Shown here: positions 4,630 to 5,047 of the stretch, piece by piece
Numbering within the stretch: position 1 is the first letter of the stretch
How the letters are laid out: every line of letters begins with the position of its first letter
Assembly: GCA_007124475.1 (NCBI GenBank)
Contig: SLFB01000235.1
Coordinates: 1 to 5,047, forward strand
From: Vibrio sp.
GTDB lineage: Bacteria; Pseudomonadota; Gammaproteobacteria; Enterobacterales; Vibrionaceae
DNA: 5,047 bases
Direction: 5' to 3'
Program-made: the position numbers and the translations under genes
The notes under the pieces: generated by a model
Told to the model about the DNA's origin: nothing
What the model saw: only the letters and a program-made list of their open reading frames with translations
Database searches by the model: none

Positions 4630-5047
4630 TCAAGCAAAGAAACTAATATAGCCTTGCAGCACAATTAAATTAACGATATCAATAAAGAAGGCACCGACAA
4701 TGGGCACAACCATAAACGCCTGTGGTGAAGGTCCATAACGATTGACGATCGAGCCCATATTCATTACCGCGGTTGGTGTAGCGCCTAACCCGAAGCCACA
4801 ATGACCACCAGCAATGACTGCTGCATCATAATTTTTACCCATAATTTTAAACGTCACATAGTAGGTAAAGAATGCCAACACTATCGATTGTACGGTAAGA
4901 ATGACTAAGAAAGGGATAGCTAAATCAAGTACATTCCACAGTTTTAAACTCATCAACGCCATCGCCAAGAACAAAGACAAAGATACCGTTCCGAGCATAT
5001 CAATCGTTTCTGTATCTAACTGACGAATTTTTGTCACCTCTAATAAA
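4630..5047 (-). CDS. gltS: sodium/glutamate symporter, C-terminal part (gene runs off the right edge)
   Basis: GltS is an inner-membrane carrier that imports glutamate together with Na+. Only the last 138 codons are present, of about 400 in the family; the reading frame stays open to the edge of the window, so the GTG at 5035-5037 is internal and not a start. The segment GGHCGFGLGATPTAVMNM (fragment residues 80-97) is the conserved GltS signature in the C-terminal repeat, and VVPIVGAFFIDIVN (113-126) matches the conserved end of the family. Four hydrophobic stretches are seen (about 16-36, 41-66, 75-98 and 111-135). The frame ends with TGA, followed by a strong hairpin. It depends on the sodium gradient that NhaD, about 1 kb away, helps to maintain; that is a functional link only. 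Confidence 0.93.
   Translation of the reverse strand, partial: LLEVTKIRQLDTETIDMLGTVSLSLFLAMALMSLKLWNVLDLAIPFLVILTVQSIVLAFFTYYVTFKIMGKNYDAAVIAGGHCGFGLGATPTAVMNMGSIVNRYGPSPQAFMVVPIVGAFFIDIVNLIVLQGYISFFA

Noticed and set aside
5035..5037. GTG as a start codon giving a 135-residue stand-alone protein
   Set aside because: The frame stays open upstream to the window edge and the product is clearly the C-terminal part of GltS, so the codon is internal.
1..5047. Defence system, mobile element or CRISPR array
   Set aside because: All genes are metabolic, transport or single lipoprotein genes; no transposase, integrase, regularly spaced array, terminal inverted repeats or target-site duplications were seen.

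Overview
This is an ordinary-looking chromosomal stretch from a gammaproteobacterium. Vibrionaceae (Vibrio or a close relative) is the best guess, from the moderately AT-rich sequence, an NhaD antiporter that keeps the ion-binding residues reported for the Vibrio enzyme, and a pncB gene beside an NrtR-type regulator. The genus is an inference from protein resemblance only. I see no rRNA, tRNA, transposase, integrase, CRISPR array or phage gene.

Layout, left to right. (1) Positions 1-233, minus strand: the first 77 codons of pncB (nicotinate phosphoribosyltransferase, NAD salvage), running off the left edge. (2) 234-583: a regulatory region between divergent genes. It holds a good sigma70-type promoter for each gene, two near-identical 15-bp palindromes (13 of 15 bases shared), one per promoter, and between them a cluster of TAGCA repeats that includes an exact 15-bp tandem duplication. 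(3) 584-1300, plus: nrtR, a Nudix-related repressor whose Nudix box has lost its catalytic glutamates and which carries a C-terminal winged-helix domain. (4) 1360-1977, plus: a small alpha/beta hydrolase of unknown substrate. (5) 2117-3553, plus: nhaD, a Na+/H+ antiporter, followed by a hairpin. (6) 3779-4162, minus: a 127-residue predicted lipoprotein of unknown function with a perfect 12-bp terminator-like hairpin after it. (7) 4163-4629: a 467-bp gene-free gap with a possible orphan leftward promoter, small hairpins, an 11-bp tandem repeat and a 14-bp-stem terminator. (8) 4630-5047, minus: the C-terminal third of gltS, a sodium/glutamate symporter, running off the right edge.

How the genes fit together. 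The left side is a compact NAD-homeostasis unit: NrtR most likely represses its own gene and pncB through the paired palindromes, relieved by an NAD-derived ligand. The right side contains two genes linked to sodium: NhaD expels Na+ and so helps maintain the gradient that GltS uses to import glutamate. They are separately transcribed and their closeness may be accidental. The most interesting signal is the 234-583 region, where the operator pair and the repeat cluster suggest NrtR control plus possibly a second DNA-binding protein. No clearly new system is visible.
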